This document shows positions 24,133 to 34,342 of a stretch of 64,000 bases of DNA, one piece after another. The stretch spans positions 1,116,001-1,180,000 of the forward strand of contig JAHNUO010000005.1 of assembly GCA_019787685.1 (NCBI GenBank), given 5' to 3'. The notes under the pieces were generated by a model. That model made no database searches. It was given only the letters and a program-made list of their open reading frames with translations, and was not told the origin of the DNA. Origin of the DNA: Chiua virens. Its lineage: Eukaryota; Basidiomycota; Agaricomycetes; Boletales; Boletaceae. Position numbers and translations under genes: made by a program. Each line of letters starts with the position of its first letter. Within the stretch, counting starts at the first letter, position 1.

Positions 24133-25349
24133 GTGACCGGAGTGGTCACCTTGTTGACGCTCATGGTGTCCTCGTCATCCTCCTCTACTTCTACCAGAGC
24201 GGGGATAGGTTCAGGTTTTTGGGTGGTTTTCCTGACCTTCTTCGAGGTGGACGACGACGGGTTTCTGGTTGCGAATGCGGTGCAGGTGGACGTTAGGTGT
24301 CTGGGTTTCCTGCAGCGGAAACAGAGTTTTTGTTCGAAGCATCGCTTACGCTCAGCTTCGGTTAGCTTTGGAACGTAGATGGCGTCTACGTCCATGGCAT
24401 TGGGGTCTCGCTCCTTTTTACGAGGGGAGTTGTCGTGGTAGACTACCGTGGTGGCGGGTTTCTTGTTGCGGCGAGCAATCTCGTCGGCACGTTCCCATTG
24501 GGTTTTGAAGTGGATGGCTTGGGTATACCATTTGTCGATCGTGGTAGGGACCGTATCCATACCCTGGATGCGCCTCATGAGGGATGGTGGGAGGCCAGCC
24601 ACAAAGAAGTTAATAAGGACGGAGTCAGAGCCGGTGAGCCCTGCGGTAACGACCTTGTTGCGGAAGGAGGAGATGTACGAGGGGACATCCTCGTTCTTAG
24701 TGGAGCGGGTGGTGGATAACCAGGCGATGGCGTCGCCCTTGGTGTCGTGGTGTTCAAAATCCTTTCAGAATTCCGTCTGCCAGTCGGTCCAGGTACCAAA
24801 GGATCTTGTAGCGATGGACTTGGCGCGGAACGTGTCAGCCCAAGTCAGAGCAGATCCTTCGGTCATGAAGGAGAGCGCAAATGCGACTCGTTTGTTTTCG
24901 GTGTTGTAAACATCTTCATTAACGAAGAGGTAGGTGGCGACGTCGTTGAGCCAGGGTATGGCTCGGTCGTAGGAGCCGTTGAAGACGGCGGGCTTTCCGA
25001 GACGAAGTTCAACTGCCTTGTTAGACATGTTGGTCGAGGGGTTTGTGGTGACGGGTCGCAGGGATTGTCCTGACGGGGTGACGATGTTTGGGTTCCAGAT
25101 AGATGATGGTCCGGGGTTCAGCCTTCATGGGGTCGTTGGGGACGCGAAGGTGGCAAGTGCGGGGAGGTCAAGTGTTTGATGAAGACGGTCAGCTAGTCGC
25201 TGGGTTTCGTCTTCTAAGTCAAGGTGCTCGACATTGATGTCAAGGTCTGCTTCCTGTGGTTCAGAAAGTGGAGTGGAGGGTTCTGGGTTTTCGTCGGATA
25301 GATCAGACGACGGAGTGTTGGAGGCTCGGAGATTCCAAGCGGGGTTCAA
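24123..25349 (-). pseudogene. Gypsy-A gag (two nonsense codons)
   Basis: The clear start is MSNKAVELRLGKPAVF at 25028. The same frame is open upstream to about 25349 and beyond, without an ATG, so a longer N-terminus is possible. Capsid sequence includes NKRVAFALSFMTEGSALTWAD; the nucleocapsid has CFRCRKPRHLTSTC (CX2CX4HX4C). Two in-frame TGA codons interrupt it, at 25125-25127 and 24765-24767. In the old copy at 5553-7010 both positions are CGA (SRRINP and EFRKDFEHH), so each is a C-to-T change at CpG. The frame ends VTGF-stop at 24123. Confidence 0.92.
24126..24132 (-). promoter_or_regulatory. Predicted -1 ribosomal frameshift site between gag and pol
   Basis: On the minus strand the heptamer G GGT TTT (pattern X XXY YYZ in the gag frame) sits directly before the gag stop TAA (24123-24125). 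The -1 frame is open from this heptamer through the protease with no stop (FLRRKTDSTPVSSQSR...). Geometry and frames fit programmed -1 frameshifting. A downstream stimulatory structure was not checked. Confidence 0.72.
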
Positions 25350-25417
25350 GAGTGGACGGGTGGGAGGTCGTCCGGCAATGGTGGGCAGCTAGCTGCGCGA
25401 AGGCAGGCTGTGTTGGT

Positions 25418-25428
25418 AGTCTTGATCT
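25418..25428 (-). promoter_or_regulatory. Gypsy-A self-priming primer-binding site
   Basis: In sense orientation AGATCAAGACT begins 2 nt after the 5' LTR. Its exact complement AGTCTTGATCT lies in the LTR at 25765-25775, starting 33 nt downstream of the TATAAATA box (25801-25808). That is the position expected for the RNA 5' end, and the arrangement matches Tf1-type self-priming. No match to a tRNA 3' end is apparent. Confidence 0.8.
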
Positions 25429-25430
25429 TA

Positions 25431-26122
25431 TGTTACGGTAGTTCCGGGTAGGACCTAGCGTAGCCGCAAAAGCACCGAGTACCAAGTGGCTGCGATAACT
25501 CAAACAACCACCACTTGATACGTGGTGCGCTGAAGAGTTGAACGAGGGTTTCTGGTCAGCAGATTGCTACCAGAGAGACGAGTGAAAACTCAGGTGTTGC
25601 TGAGAGTTGTCCGGTTGGGAATCTATACCCGAGGGACGGTCGAGGGTCGAGGGTTTGACTACGTTGAGTCCGAGTGTTTGGTCAAGGGATTCCGAAGGAG
25701 ATCCCTGGTCGAGTGGTCACAAGGAAGGTTCTGAGTGGAGCAGTGATACTCAGCTAGATTGCGGAGATCAAGACTAGGGTACAAGAGTATCGCTGCGGGG
25801 TATTTATACTACGAGAACTGCGCACGGACCAAGTAACTAAAAGGGGAGGGCCAGAAGAGCGGAAGGGCCAAGGGCCAAAAGGAGTGCGCAGTAAATAAAA
25901 GGGGAAGTCGTACGATGCGAAGGCAACGGACGATGACGAAGATGAAATGACAAGTGCGAAGCCATCGGATGATGACAAGAAAGGGAAAACGTAAGCACTC
26001 GGGTAAGGCCGGTGCGGAGTTACAAGAGTAAAGAGAAACGAGTACGGATGAACGTACGAGGATACCTAGGTATCGAGTGAAGTGAAGAAGTACGAGTGAG
26101 ACGAAAGAAAGAAATTGTAACA
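25431..26122 (-). repeat. Gypsy-A 5' LTR (692 bp)
   Basis: Promoter-bearing LTR of the nested Gypsy-A element. Sense orientation starts TGTTACAATTTC and ends CCGTAACA. It contains TATAAATA (25801-25808) and the predicted RNA start segment (25765-25775). Confidence 0.96.
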
Positions 26123-26364
26123 GAAAGCACCCATCTGTCCTGGATGTGAACTTGGAAAACAACCAAACCGATCATTCCCTCATACTGAGAAGAGAGCCTC
26201 TGCTCCCTTTGAGTTAATACACTCAGATCTCAAGTATTTTGAGGTTGAATCATATCATAAGCATAAATATGCGATCGTGTTTTATGATGACTATACATCT
26301 ATGTCATGGGTTGTATGTCTCAAATCCAAGGATCAAGCCTTAAAGGCTACAAAGCAATTCTTTA

Positions 26365-27950
26365 CAGTGGCTCAAACAACTGTCCCAATGTTTGGATGTT
26401 TTTCACTAAATACAATGAAACATGGTAACCACTAAATCTTACCCAAACCTGTGGGAATATGAAATATAGTACCTACTCCTGGCTTTCTATTGGCCCAAGG
26501 GTCAAAGGATTTGAATAGGATTTGATGAAATGGAAATCATTTCAAAATGATCACTCATTGGGACAGTTCTTTGACTTTAAGTTTGGATTACACATATTAG
26601 ACCCTAACATATTGGAAAGTACTTACATACATTTGATAATGGTTCTATTATGTTATATTTATGTAACTATCATCAGCTAGCACCATATAAATCCCACCAT
26701 TTCATAGTAACTTTCCTATCATCATTATGAAACCTATCTCCAGCTCTTAAGGGACAATACTGCCTCCTTTCCTTTTCTTAAGCTTTCTTCAAGGAAAATA
26801 ACCTCTAAAACTGGTCTGGGCAAGTCTACAGTGTCTAGGGTCCTTCAGGAAATCCAGCTAGACAAGATTAAACATCTTGGTAGTCACCCTTCAAAGTTTT
26901 CATTTACCAGCAAAAGGGCTATTGTACTATCGATCATTACTGGCAAGGCCAAAAATGCTGTTCAGCTCACTATACTTATCAATACCATTATTTATACTCC
27001 TCTCTACCTCAGACAGTCAGAAATACCCTCAAGGAAGCCTCTTTGAAAGCTATGGTAGAGAACAAAAACCTCTTCTCTTCAAGAGTCACAAGAAAGGATG
27101 GTTGGTCTATGCTTTCAAATACTAGCATTGGGGTGTTGAGGGTGGGAAAATGTTGTATAGTTAAATGAGACTAAAGTCAATAGGATTGGGTCATATAAAC
27201 AAGAGTATGTGTGGAAAAAGGCAGGAGAGTAGTTGATTACTATAGATATAGTCAAGCATAGAGGAGGCTATGGGCCTATATAGGATGGAATGAAGTGGGA
27301 GTTTAGAGTGAGATGTACAGAAGGATGGGTGCTGAGCAGTATGTGACAATCTGACAGCAGGGGTTGCTGGAAAACATTGAAGAATTTTAAATTTCAGAAG
27401 GTGATATCATTTTGCAATAAGATAATGATCCTGAACATACCTCTAAAAGAGTTCAGACCTGGGTCAAAGATCAAGAGATTGGATCTTTAGATTGGCCTGT
27501 ACAGTTTCTAGACCTTACTTCCTTTGAACATACCTGAAATCATCTCAAAAAATGACTTTCAGCTTATAAAGGTGCCCCTAAAGGAGTTTATCATTTATAG
27601 GAGAGGTTAGTAGAGGAGTGGGGGAATATGTGTGCAGAATAGCATCAGAAATGGATTAAAAGCATGCATAGAAGGCTTTAAGCAGTTATCAAGACCAAAG
27701 GAGGTCATATCAAATATTAAATACTTACATTTATATAAAGTCAAAAAACTGTCCCAATGAGTGATCATTTTGAAATGATTGCCATTTCATCAAATCCTAT
27801 TCAAATCCTTTGACCCTTGGGCCAATAGAAAGCCAGAAGTAGGTACTATATTTCATATTCCCACAGGTTTGGGTAAGGTTTAGTGGTTACCGCGTTTTAT
27901 TGCATTTAGTGAAAAACATCCAAACATTGGGATAGTTGTTTGAGCCACTG
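26365..27950 (+). mobile_element. Tc1/mariner-like element T1 (1586 bp) inside Copia
   Basis: Flanked by TA (26363-26364, 27951-27952). Terminal inverted repeats of about 216 bp start CAGTGGCTCAAACAACTGTC. Each repeat carries, at its inner edge, an inverted second copy of its outer end (26556-26575 and 27739-27759). Removing it with one TA restores the Copia integrase frame exactly. It encodes a decayed transposase. Confidence 0.94.
26730..27721 (+). pseudogene. T1 transposase (Tc1/DDE_3 type, decayed)
   Basis: The N-terminal helix-turn-helix part reads GLGKSTVSRVLQEIQLDK, then SKRAIVLSIITGKAKNAVQ. The catalytic domain has LNETKVNRIGS near 27165, where the family has a catalytic Asp and this copy has Asn. 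QDNDPEHTSKRVQTW near 27415 keeps the second Asp, and the SFEHT/NHLKK region near 27525 keeps the Glu. It ends KTKGGHIKY-stop. Several stops lie at codons expected to be Trp, Arg or Gln (TGG to TGA/TAG, CGA to TGA, CAA to TAA). It would have been a cut-and-paste transposase; it cannot be active now. Confidence 0.88.
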
Positions 27951-30669
27951 TACCTATGTCCGCAACCAATATAATGCTCAAATTAAAGGTTGGCATTCCG
28001 ATGCCGGAGGTGAATTCACTTCTAAAGCCTTTACCGAGTATATGCGAGACCAAGGTATACACATACTCCAATCAGCCCCATATGCTCATCAGCAAAATGG
28101 ACGTGCAGAATGGTTAATCTGTACTCTCATGGATAAGGCACAGGCAATGCGACTTCACGCTTGTCTCCCTAATTCCTACTGGGAATTTGCATATTTACAT
28201 GCTTCCCATGTGTACAACCGCACTCCATTGGCCTGATTGAATTGGAAAACTCCTTATGAATTGCTCACTGGACAGAAACCTTCAATCTCACACTTACGTG
28301 TTTTTGGATGTGGTGCCTATGTGCATCTTCCCAATGAGATTCGAACGGGCAAATTACAGCCCAAATCACAGTTGATGATCTACCTTGGTGTATCAGCAGG
28401 AAGTGAATCCAATTGGATTTTCATGCGTCCTAACAATGCAATATTCACTTCTGCTCATGCCATCTTTGATGAGAACCTGTTCCCTCGTTGTCCAGGGGCT
28501 CGGCCTCACAGGCCGGTAAGCAGTGTACCACGCAACCCACCTCCTCATCATGACCATCACTCTGAACCAGAGGATTTCTCCTCTGATGAGTCTGATGCAC
28601 CTCAACATGCTCCTCATCATCCTGTCATACGACCAGAAACACCAATGCAACTGGAACGCCCGGAAACACCGGAAGCACCAGAAGCACCGGAACACTTGCA
28701 AGAAACACCACCACCTCCAGTGACCCCTCCTCGTGCTCCTAGACTACCTCCAGCAGCCCCTCCAGCTTTACCACGTCACAGTGAAAGGATTAAAAACCCT
28801 CCTAGACGACCTGGGAATGTCTATGGAGAACAGAGACACCCTTTGAAACAACTCAAAGAAATTGAGAGGGAATCACGCTGGAAAGAGATGATTGGTGAAT
28901 CATTGAGCACTCCACATGAACCTGCAACACCAGACATCCCTGGTGGCCTCCCACCCTCACCAACTCTGTCAGAAGATGATGTAGAACGCCTGACCAGGGA
29001 AGGGGGAGATGCTTTATTGCATTATCTATGTGCTCATGCAGTTCCGCTCGGAAACTCTGGAATGACCAAAGTCAACTATAGAGACTGGTCATACTGTGAC
29101 ATACTTAAGCTCCCTCACCAAGAGCAAAAGCTCTGGCATAAAGCTTGTGAGGAAGAGCTACAAATTATGAAAGATCGCAAAGTCTTTGAAGTCACAGACC
29201 GTCCACCCAACCGAAAGGTTATAAAAAATAGATGGGTGTTTGATGTCAAAACAGATGGTCGCAAGAAAGCCCGCCTAGTTGCCAAAGGCTTCTCACAGGT
29301 GGAAGGGCTTGACCTTGATGAGATCTTCAGCCCAGTTGTACGCTTTGAGACAGTGCGATGCATGCTCACTCTATCTGCTCTCAATGATTGGCACATATCA
29401 GGACTTGATGTCCGATCTGCCTTCCTATATGGAATACTGGAAGAGGAACTCTACATGGAGTTTCCTGAAGGGTTTGTGCCTCCCAACTCAAAAGGCAAAG
29501 TCCTCCGACTACTCCGAGCCATCTATGGCTTAAAACAGGCAGGTTTAGCCTGGTGGAGATCTTTAGATCAGTCGATGCAGGCACTAGGCTTCAAGCGACT
29601 TAGAACAGACGCTGGCCTCTTCATCTATCGCAATGGAAAAGATATTGTCCTAGCGATTATCTACGTAGACGACGCCCTCTTCTGCGGACCCAGTAAAGCT
29701 TTACTAGATAAGCTAAAGGCCGCATTCATGAAGAAGTGGGAATGCCGTGATCTGGGTGAAACACATGAATTCCTCAGAATGAATATATGTCGAGAAGGTC
29801 ATAGGATCCTCATAGACCAAGTCTCATACCTCGACAAAGTGCTTGAGCGCTTTAGCATGACAAATGCCAAGCCTGCTCGTACTCCCTTACCGCAGGGATA
29901 TTACCCAGCAAAGAATGATGCCTCTGTCAATTTAGAGTTGCGGATGCGCTTCCAGACAGTGATAGGCTCATTAATATATCTTATGATTGGCACATGACCG
30001 GATATTGCCTATGCTGTAACACAACTGGCTAGACAATCCACAAATCCTTCACAGGAGCACCTTGATAAGGCCCTGTATATATGCCGTTACTTAGCCGGCA
30101 CTCGTGATTATTCACTTGTGTTTGACGGATCTTCTGGCAAAGGGATTATTGCCTTCACTGATTCTGACTGGGGTCAAGATAAGATTACCGGTCACTCTCA
30201 GACTGGCTTTTATATGAAGCTAGCCAATGGTGTTTTCCTATGGAATTCACACCTACAGAAAACCACAGCCCTCTCTTCTACAGAAGCTGAGTACATGGCT
30301 CTGAGTGATTGTTCTCGCCAGGCTGTATGGATTTTTCAAATGATGGAAGAACTTGGATACCATCTAAAACCAATCCCGATCTGTGGTGACAATCAGGGAT
30401 CGCTATTTATAGCTCAGAACCCAGTCACTGAAAAGCGTTCCAAACACATCCATATCCGCTACCATTTTGTACGAGATGCAGTGATGATTTACAAACAAGT
30501 AGAGCTACTTTATGTCCCTGGAGATGACAATCCAGCGGATATGTTCACTAAGAACCTTGGACATGTCAAGTTCAAGAAGTTTTGCTCCTTGCTTGGTTTG
30601 GAGTTTTACTCGCCAGCCTAACAGCTTGTGCGAAAGTCCTTTCTTATGCCTGAAGTGTCTGCATACACA

Positions 30670-30682
30670 AGGCAAGGGGGAG
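30670..30682 (+). promoter_or_regulatory. Copia polypurine tract
   Basis: AGGCAAGGGGGAG abuts the 3' LTR, the standard position for the plus-strand primer. Confidence 0.8.
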
Positions 30683-31050
30683 TGTTGGAATATGTATAAA
30701 CTGTTCCGACCGTTCCGGGTAGTTCCCGCGCTTCCGAGGCTTCTGCTTCTGGAAGTTCCGAGGTTCCCGCACTCTGGAAGTACCGGAACGACTATAGACT
30801 TATTGTAGTACCTTAGGCACTACAATACAATTAGTTACAATCATCAATGCAGTACCATTACTCCTCACTACAGGTACAGCATAGCATTACAGTAGATATA
30901 TAAACATGTTCTACTGTATATACAGAATAACAATCTTCTCTCTCTCCATCCTCCACAATATCGTCTTGAGCTTCACCATCAGGTAAGTCACCAGAGCAGT
31001 GACTCTGCCCTCGGGACAACCAGGTCCTTTGGAACCGGTCTGTTCTAACA
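30683..31050 (+). repeat. Copia 3' LTR (368 bp)
   Basis: Same length as the 5' LTR with five CpG-type differences. It is followed by the target duplication GTAAA and then by the N-terminal part of the chitin synthase relic. Confidence 0.96.
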
Positions 31051-31560
31051 GTAAAAATAGAAGACAAATGTTTTGGCTTGATGCCAAGTATGCACATGGC
31101 AACCTGGACATCCTGCACTATGATAGCATTATCACTGAATGGACCCTGTGTAAATGGTAATAGCCAGATGGTGCCAAGAGAGCATATTTGGAAGTGTCCT
31201 TGAGGTAGAAGTAGTCTTGCTTGCTCCTGTGGTGTCACCCTGGCCAAGAACTGGTAAAAGATGTGGTAAGAGTATTCCTTATGGGAGAGACAGGCAAGTC
31301 TAGACTCATCCAATGTGAACATGAGAACTTTTGGCAATTCAATGTGACCACTAGCATTGACATTTACAAGAGATTTATAACGAGGAGATAGGTTGTTCCA
31401 ATTCTTGAGTATGGAAAATCAGAACGAAAGCGAGTGTGGAGGATGGCAAGGACAGTATCAGCAGAGAAGTAGACAGTGATAGACTGTGAGGTGGATATGA
31501 AGGAGAGAAGGTCGCCAGTGTTGATGACATGGGTGAAGAGGAAGTGTTTGTGTGCCAAGA
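31051..31560 (-). pseudogene. Chitin synthase with myosin motor-like domain, decayed (part 1: motor N-terminus)
   Basis: Minus strand from about 31558: SADTVLAILHTRFRSDFPYS and a corrupted LVVVNPYK block; then, after a frameshift near 31370, KVLMFTLDESRLACLSHKEY, YHIFYQFLARVTPQEQ, GPFSDNAIIVQDVQVAM and LGIKPKHLSSIFT, ending at the Copia insertion. The last block continues directly into the segment at 15481. In intact members a P-loop nucleotide-binding segment lies between the VNPYK block and the LDESRL block; here only about ten residues separate them and no GxxGxGKT is seen, so that part is deleted. Motor domains of these synthases aid their delivery or retention at the growing tip. Confidence 0.82.
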
Positions 31561-33334
31561 TTGAGGAATATATACATTATTTCCCTGTACTCTGCCCTAT
31601 CTGTATGGCAGACCACAAAAACAATAATCCTGGGAGTTAGTACAATATTGTGGTTGTCTACTTTTGCCTGTCTGACTTGTTTCATCACACTTAGCCTTAT
31701 ACCCCTAGGACGATCAGATAAGTCCTTGTAACATAGCTATGAACACATTCTGCCTAGGTTTTTCAACATTTTGTCTTAAAATAGTCTGCTATATATCAAA
31801 AATAAATACCATGAAATGTTTTTATGAAACAGTAAACAATTGATTTAGAATATATACTCCACAAATGGTTAAAATATGTATCAGAGCTTATGTTTACATC
31901 ACATTTTAATCACAAATATTGTTAAAATTATATAACAAAATATTCTGATATATATATTGAATTTGTTAATAGATGCTGGCCAATCAGAAAAGAGCATTCT
32001 GGATATGCCCAGCTTGTATATTCTACAACATGCTCAAAATATGATAAGGTACCATATATTAAAACACATTCTCTGTTGTTCTCAAATTAGCTTACAAAAC
32101 AAAAGCTTCATTTCTATTTTGTCTAAATTTAGACATAATATTTCACCTTTTTCCCAAGCCTAATTTCCATTAACAGAACCACACACCCAAATTAGGTTTA
32201 CCTTAAGTGAACAATTGATGGAATTTGTTAACAAAATAATTTGTAGATAATATATAAAAATAGGTATGATGTGCCTGGATCAATGTAATCACTGTCTGTG
32301 GTGTGGTAATATGACATATGTGTGATATAACATGCTGGATATCTGGCAGACATTGAAAGATAGCTCTGGGGATCATCTAAATGATGACTGGACAATGTCC
32401 CATTTTACATCAGATGGATCAGTGCAACAAACTAGGTAAGATACTTGACTAATCATATATAGAAATGAATTACCAATCACTGAGAGTGTGTACACAGTGT
32501 GATTTAAATGTTTTGTTAGGATAATCAAGCCTCAAAGTAATTGTGCTAAGTATGAAAATACTTTATATATTTGACTGACTCAGAGTCTGAATATAGTGTA
32601 GGTCTTTTAGCCTAATGGTTATGTGCTGTGTGGGTCTATTTTTACAATGGTGTGGTTTGAATCATGCTTGTTGCACTTTTTTTACAGTATATTTTTAGGG
32701 CTTACTACTTACTAGCTGTGGGAAAGTGTATCCAAACACAGCATACATTTGACGGAATTCCTCAGCCACATCATGGTCTGACATCAGCCCAATATCAGGC
32801 TAAAGCCAGGCTGATGAATTCATTTCTGAGGTCCATTCAACATTATCAACCCTTGGGTGTGTAGTTAGCTAGGCAGAATGTGTTTGCAACTATGTACAAC
32901 CTATGTAAGCCTATGTTAAAAGGACTTATCTGATTATCCCAGGGATGTTAGTGGTCACATTACAAAAAGTGCAGAACTCAGACTTTGGGTGACATGTGCG
33001 ACATCTGATGTTCACACATGACAGAGAACCCTTGCCTCGCAACATATCTTTCCAATGGTATCATGAAATAATTCCATGCTCTGTCATCCCAATGCCAAAT
33101 TGACGTGTAGTATATCATACAGACAATTTGAAGCCATTGAAAGACACTTCAAGATAACACCAATGGCTGTCCTAGCCCACCAAAATAATTATTCCTGGAT
33201 AATTTCTTGGGTCATGGCATGCATCTCTAATTCCTATTCTGTTGTTCTGACACCAAAGTGATGTATAGTGTATCATACAGATAGTTTGAAGACAGTGGAA
33301 GACATGACCATATCCAACCATTATGCACCCAAAC
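31561..33334. other. Unassigned AT-rich stretch
   Basis: No gene recognised. A segment around GTATCATACAGA occurs twice, at about 33106-33148 and 33262-33308, roughly 156 bp apart and diverged. The region next to 33335 probably includes the 3' end of the Plavaka element, but I could not define its terminal repeat. Confidence 0.4.
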
Positions 33335-33707
33335 AATTGCTACAGTGCACCATATCCCTCCCAAGCCCAGACATCTTCATCAAGTTCTTCTCCTTCATTA
33401 GCCACTACAGGATCATCATCATCAAAGACCACAAGTTCTCCCTTGGCTCTATCATCCAATGATTTGTCATCTAAATCCAGTGATCCAACACTCTCATTTT
33501 GAAGGCCTGGGTCCTCTGAAGCATCATTTTCAACTTTGATGTCTGACTTGGACCCATTAGATGTCTCATTGATGGGAATTTTGTCACTTCCTTGCTATAA
33601 AATATAATCCCATCCATGCATTGCCTTGTGTCCGATACCACCACCTCAGAAATGCATCAACATATATTCCTGTCGACAAAGCTTCAAGTGCATGAGTGCC
33701 AGAAATC
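33335..33707 (-). pseudogene. Plavaka transposase relic, C-terminal piece (4 of 4)
   Basis: Minus strand: SFVDRN then, after a one-base shift, MLMHF-stop-GGGIGHKAMHG. The family reads roughly DRDMFMRFRGGG here, so the stop is CGA to TGA. An acidic tail without stops follows (VENDASEDPGLQNESVG, ELVVFDDDDPVVANEGEE) ending DEDVWAWEGYGAL-stop at 33335. The acidic tail and its ending fit the end of Plavaka proteins. A solo LTR at 33708-34342 separates it from the preceding piece. Confidence 0.75.
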
Positions 33708-34342
33708 TATTAGCCACAATTGCAACATAGACCGAGTGATAAAGACACACAGATTAATATATATAAAAAACAATCCTGATAGGATTTTCTCATATACCGC
33801 TCCATTCTCCGTTCCTCTGGATATAACTCTGGTTCTCTTAGACCATAACTCCGGGTCGATCACCCTCAGGACGTAACTCCATGATCCCAGACCTCTGTTA
33901 CATATATATGTTTTCTCTTTTATTTTAGTACATAACCTGTGTCTCACTTATGAGCATAGCTCCGGCTTTCTCAGTACCTGACTTACCTCCGGCTATGTGG
34001 TTTCCCGATCTTCTGTCTTACTCAGTTCTTACCAACTCCGTTACTCATCTCCATTCCACTCTGAGTATATAAACTGTAGTACCCCGACTGTGTACCCTTA
34101 GTCTGAATATTAGTTTATTTGTACAACTCACTCCGAACACTCCGTAAGACCTTGACGGTCTTTACTCCGCTTGACTCCACTTCATGTGTTGAGTCATATA
34201 TCTACCTCCATTCTCTGCACGTCCGAAATATAGGGACAGACTGTGACAAGGGCGCACCACATACGGTGAAGCCAAGTCCCGTCCGATGCTACAACTCTGG
34301 AGATCTGGAGTTGGCTACCTCCGAGTCGCACGGTCTCTAACA
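33708..34342 (+). repeat. Solo LTR of an unidentified retrotransposon inside Plavaka
   Basis: A block splits two Plavaka coding pieces, ends GTCTCTAACA and has a TATATAAACTG promoter box near 34066-34076. It is richer in CpG than its flanks. The start is uncertain: TATTAG at 33708 would be a mutated TGTTAG matching the terminal CTAACA. I could not confirm a direct target duplication. It resembles neither the Copia, Gypsy-A nor Gypsy-B LTR. Confidence 0.55.

Larger units (their letters stand above)
18464..26122 (-). mobile_element. Full-length Ty3/Gypsy chromovirus 'Gypsy-A'
   Basis: Bounded by 692-bp LTRs and the 5-bp duplication GAAAG (18459-18463 and 26123-26127). Transcription runs right to left: 5' LTR 25431-26122, PBS 25418-25428, gag to 24123, pol from the frameshift site at 24132 to 19198, purine tract 19156-19164, 3' LTR 18464-19155. 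No frameshift mutation is seen; the breaks are isolated nonsense codons. It is CpG-rich, unlike its surroundings, so it is the youngest large insertion here. The name is a local label. Confidence 0.96.
26123..30621 (+). pseudogene. Copia pol (integrase, reverse transcriptase, RNase H), interrupted by a Tc1-like element
   Basis: It resumes the gag-pol frame after Gypsy-A: APICPGCELGKQPNRSF (Cys pair of the zinc block), then integrase with HSDLKYF (first Asp), the Tc1-like insertion 26365-27950, HSDAGGEFTSKAF (second Asp) and NGRAEWL (Glu). A Pro-rich linker follows (28500-28800). Reverse transcriptase shows RLVAKGFSQVEGLD, DVRSAFLYG and YVDDALF (29662). RNase H shows TDSDWG, SSTEAEYMAL and GDNQGS. 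It ends at TAA 30619. Two in-frame TGA codons exist: 28234, and 29995 in the invariant GTRPDIAY block, where CGA has become TGA. All catalytic residues I checked are present, so nested insertions and nonsense codons, not active-site loss, inactivated it. Confidence 0.93.
15482..31050 (+). mobile_element. Ty1/Copia retrotransposon with two nested insertions
   Basis: Bounded by 368-bp LTRs and a 5-bp duplication GTAAA (15477-15481 and 31051-31055). Without the nested Gypsy-A (18464-26122) and Tc1-like (26365-27950) insertions and their duplications, the element is about 6.3 kb, a normal Copia size. Domain order is gag, protease, GAG-pre-integrase, integrase, reverse transcriptase, RNase H, which is diagnostic of Ty1/Copia. 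The single gag-pol frame can be followed through both insertion sites once one copy of each target duplication is dropped. The only breaks I find in it are nonsense codons. Confidence 0.96.

Noticed and set aside
30858..31111. Minus-strand frames running through the Copia 3' LTR
   Set aside because: The start of the chitin synthase piece reads into LTR sequence by chance; the protein similarity stops exactly at 31051.
33700..33950. A small gene spanning the left part of the solo LTR
   Set aside because: The frame crosses the LTR boundary and is broken by the Plavaka comparison.
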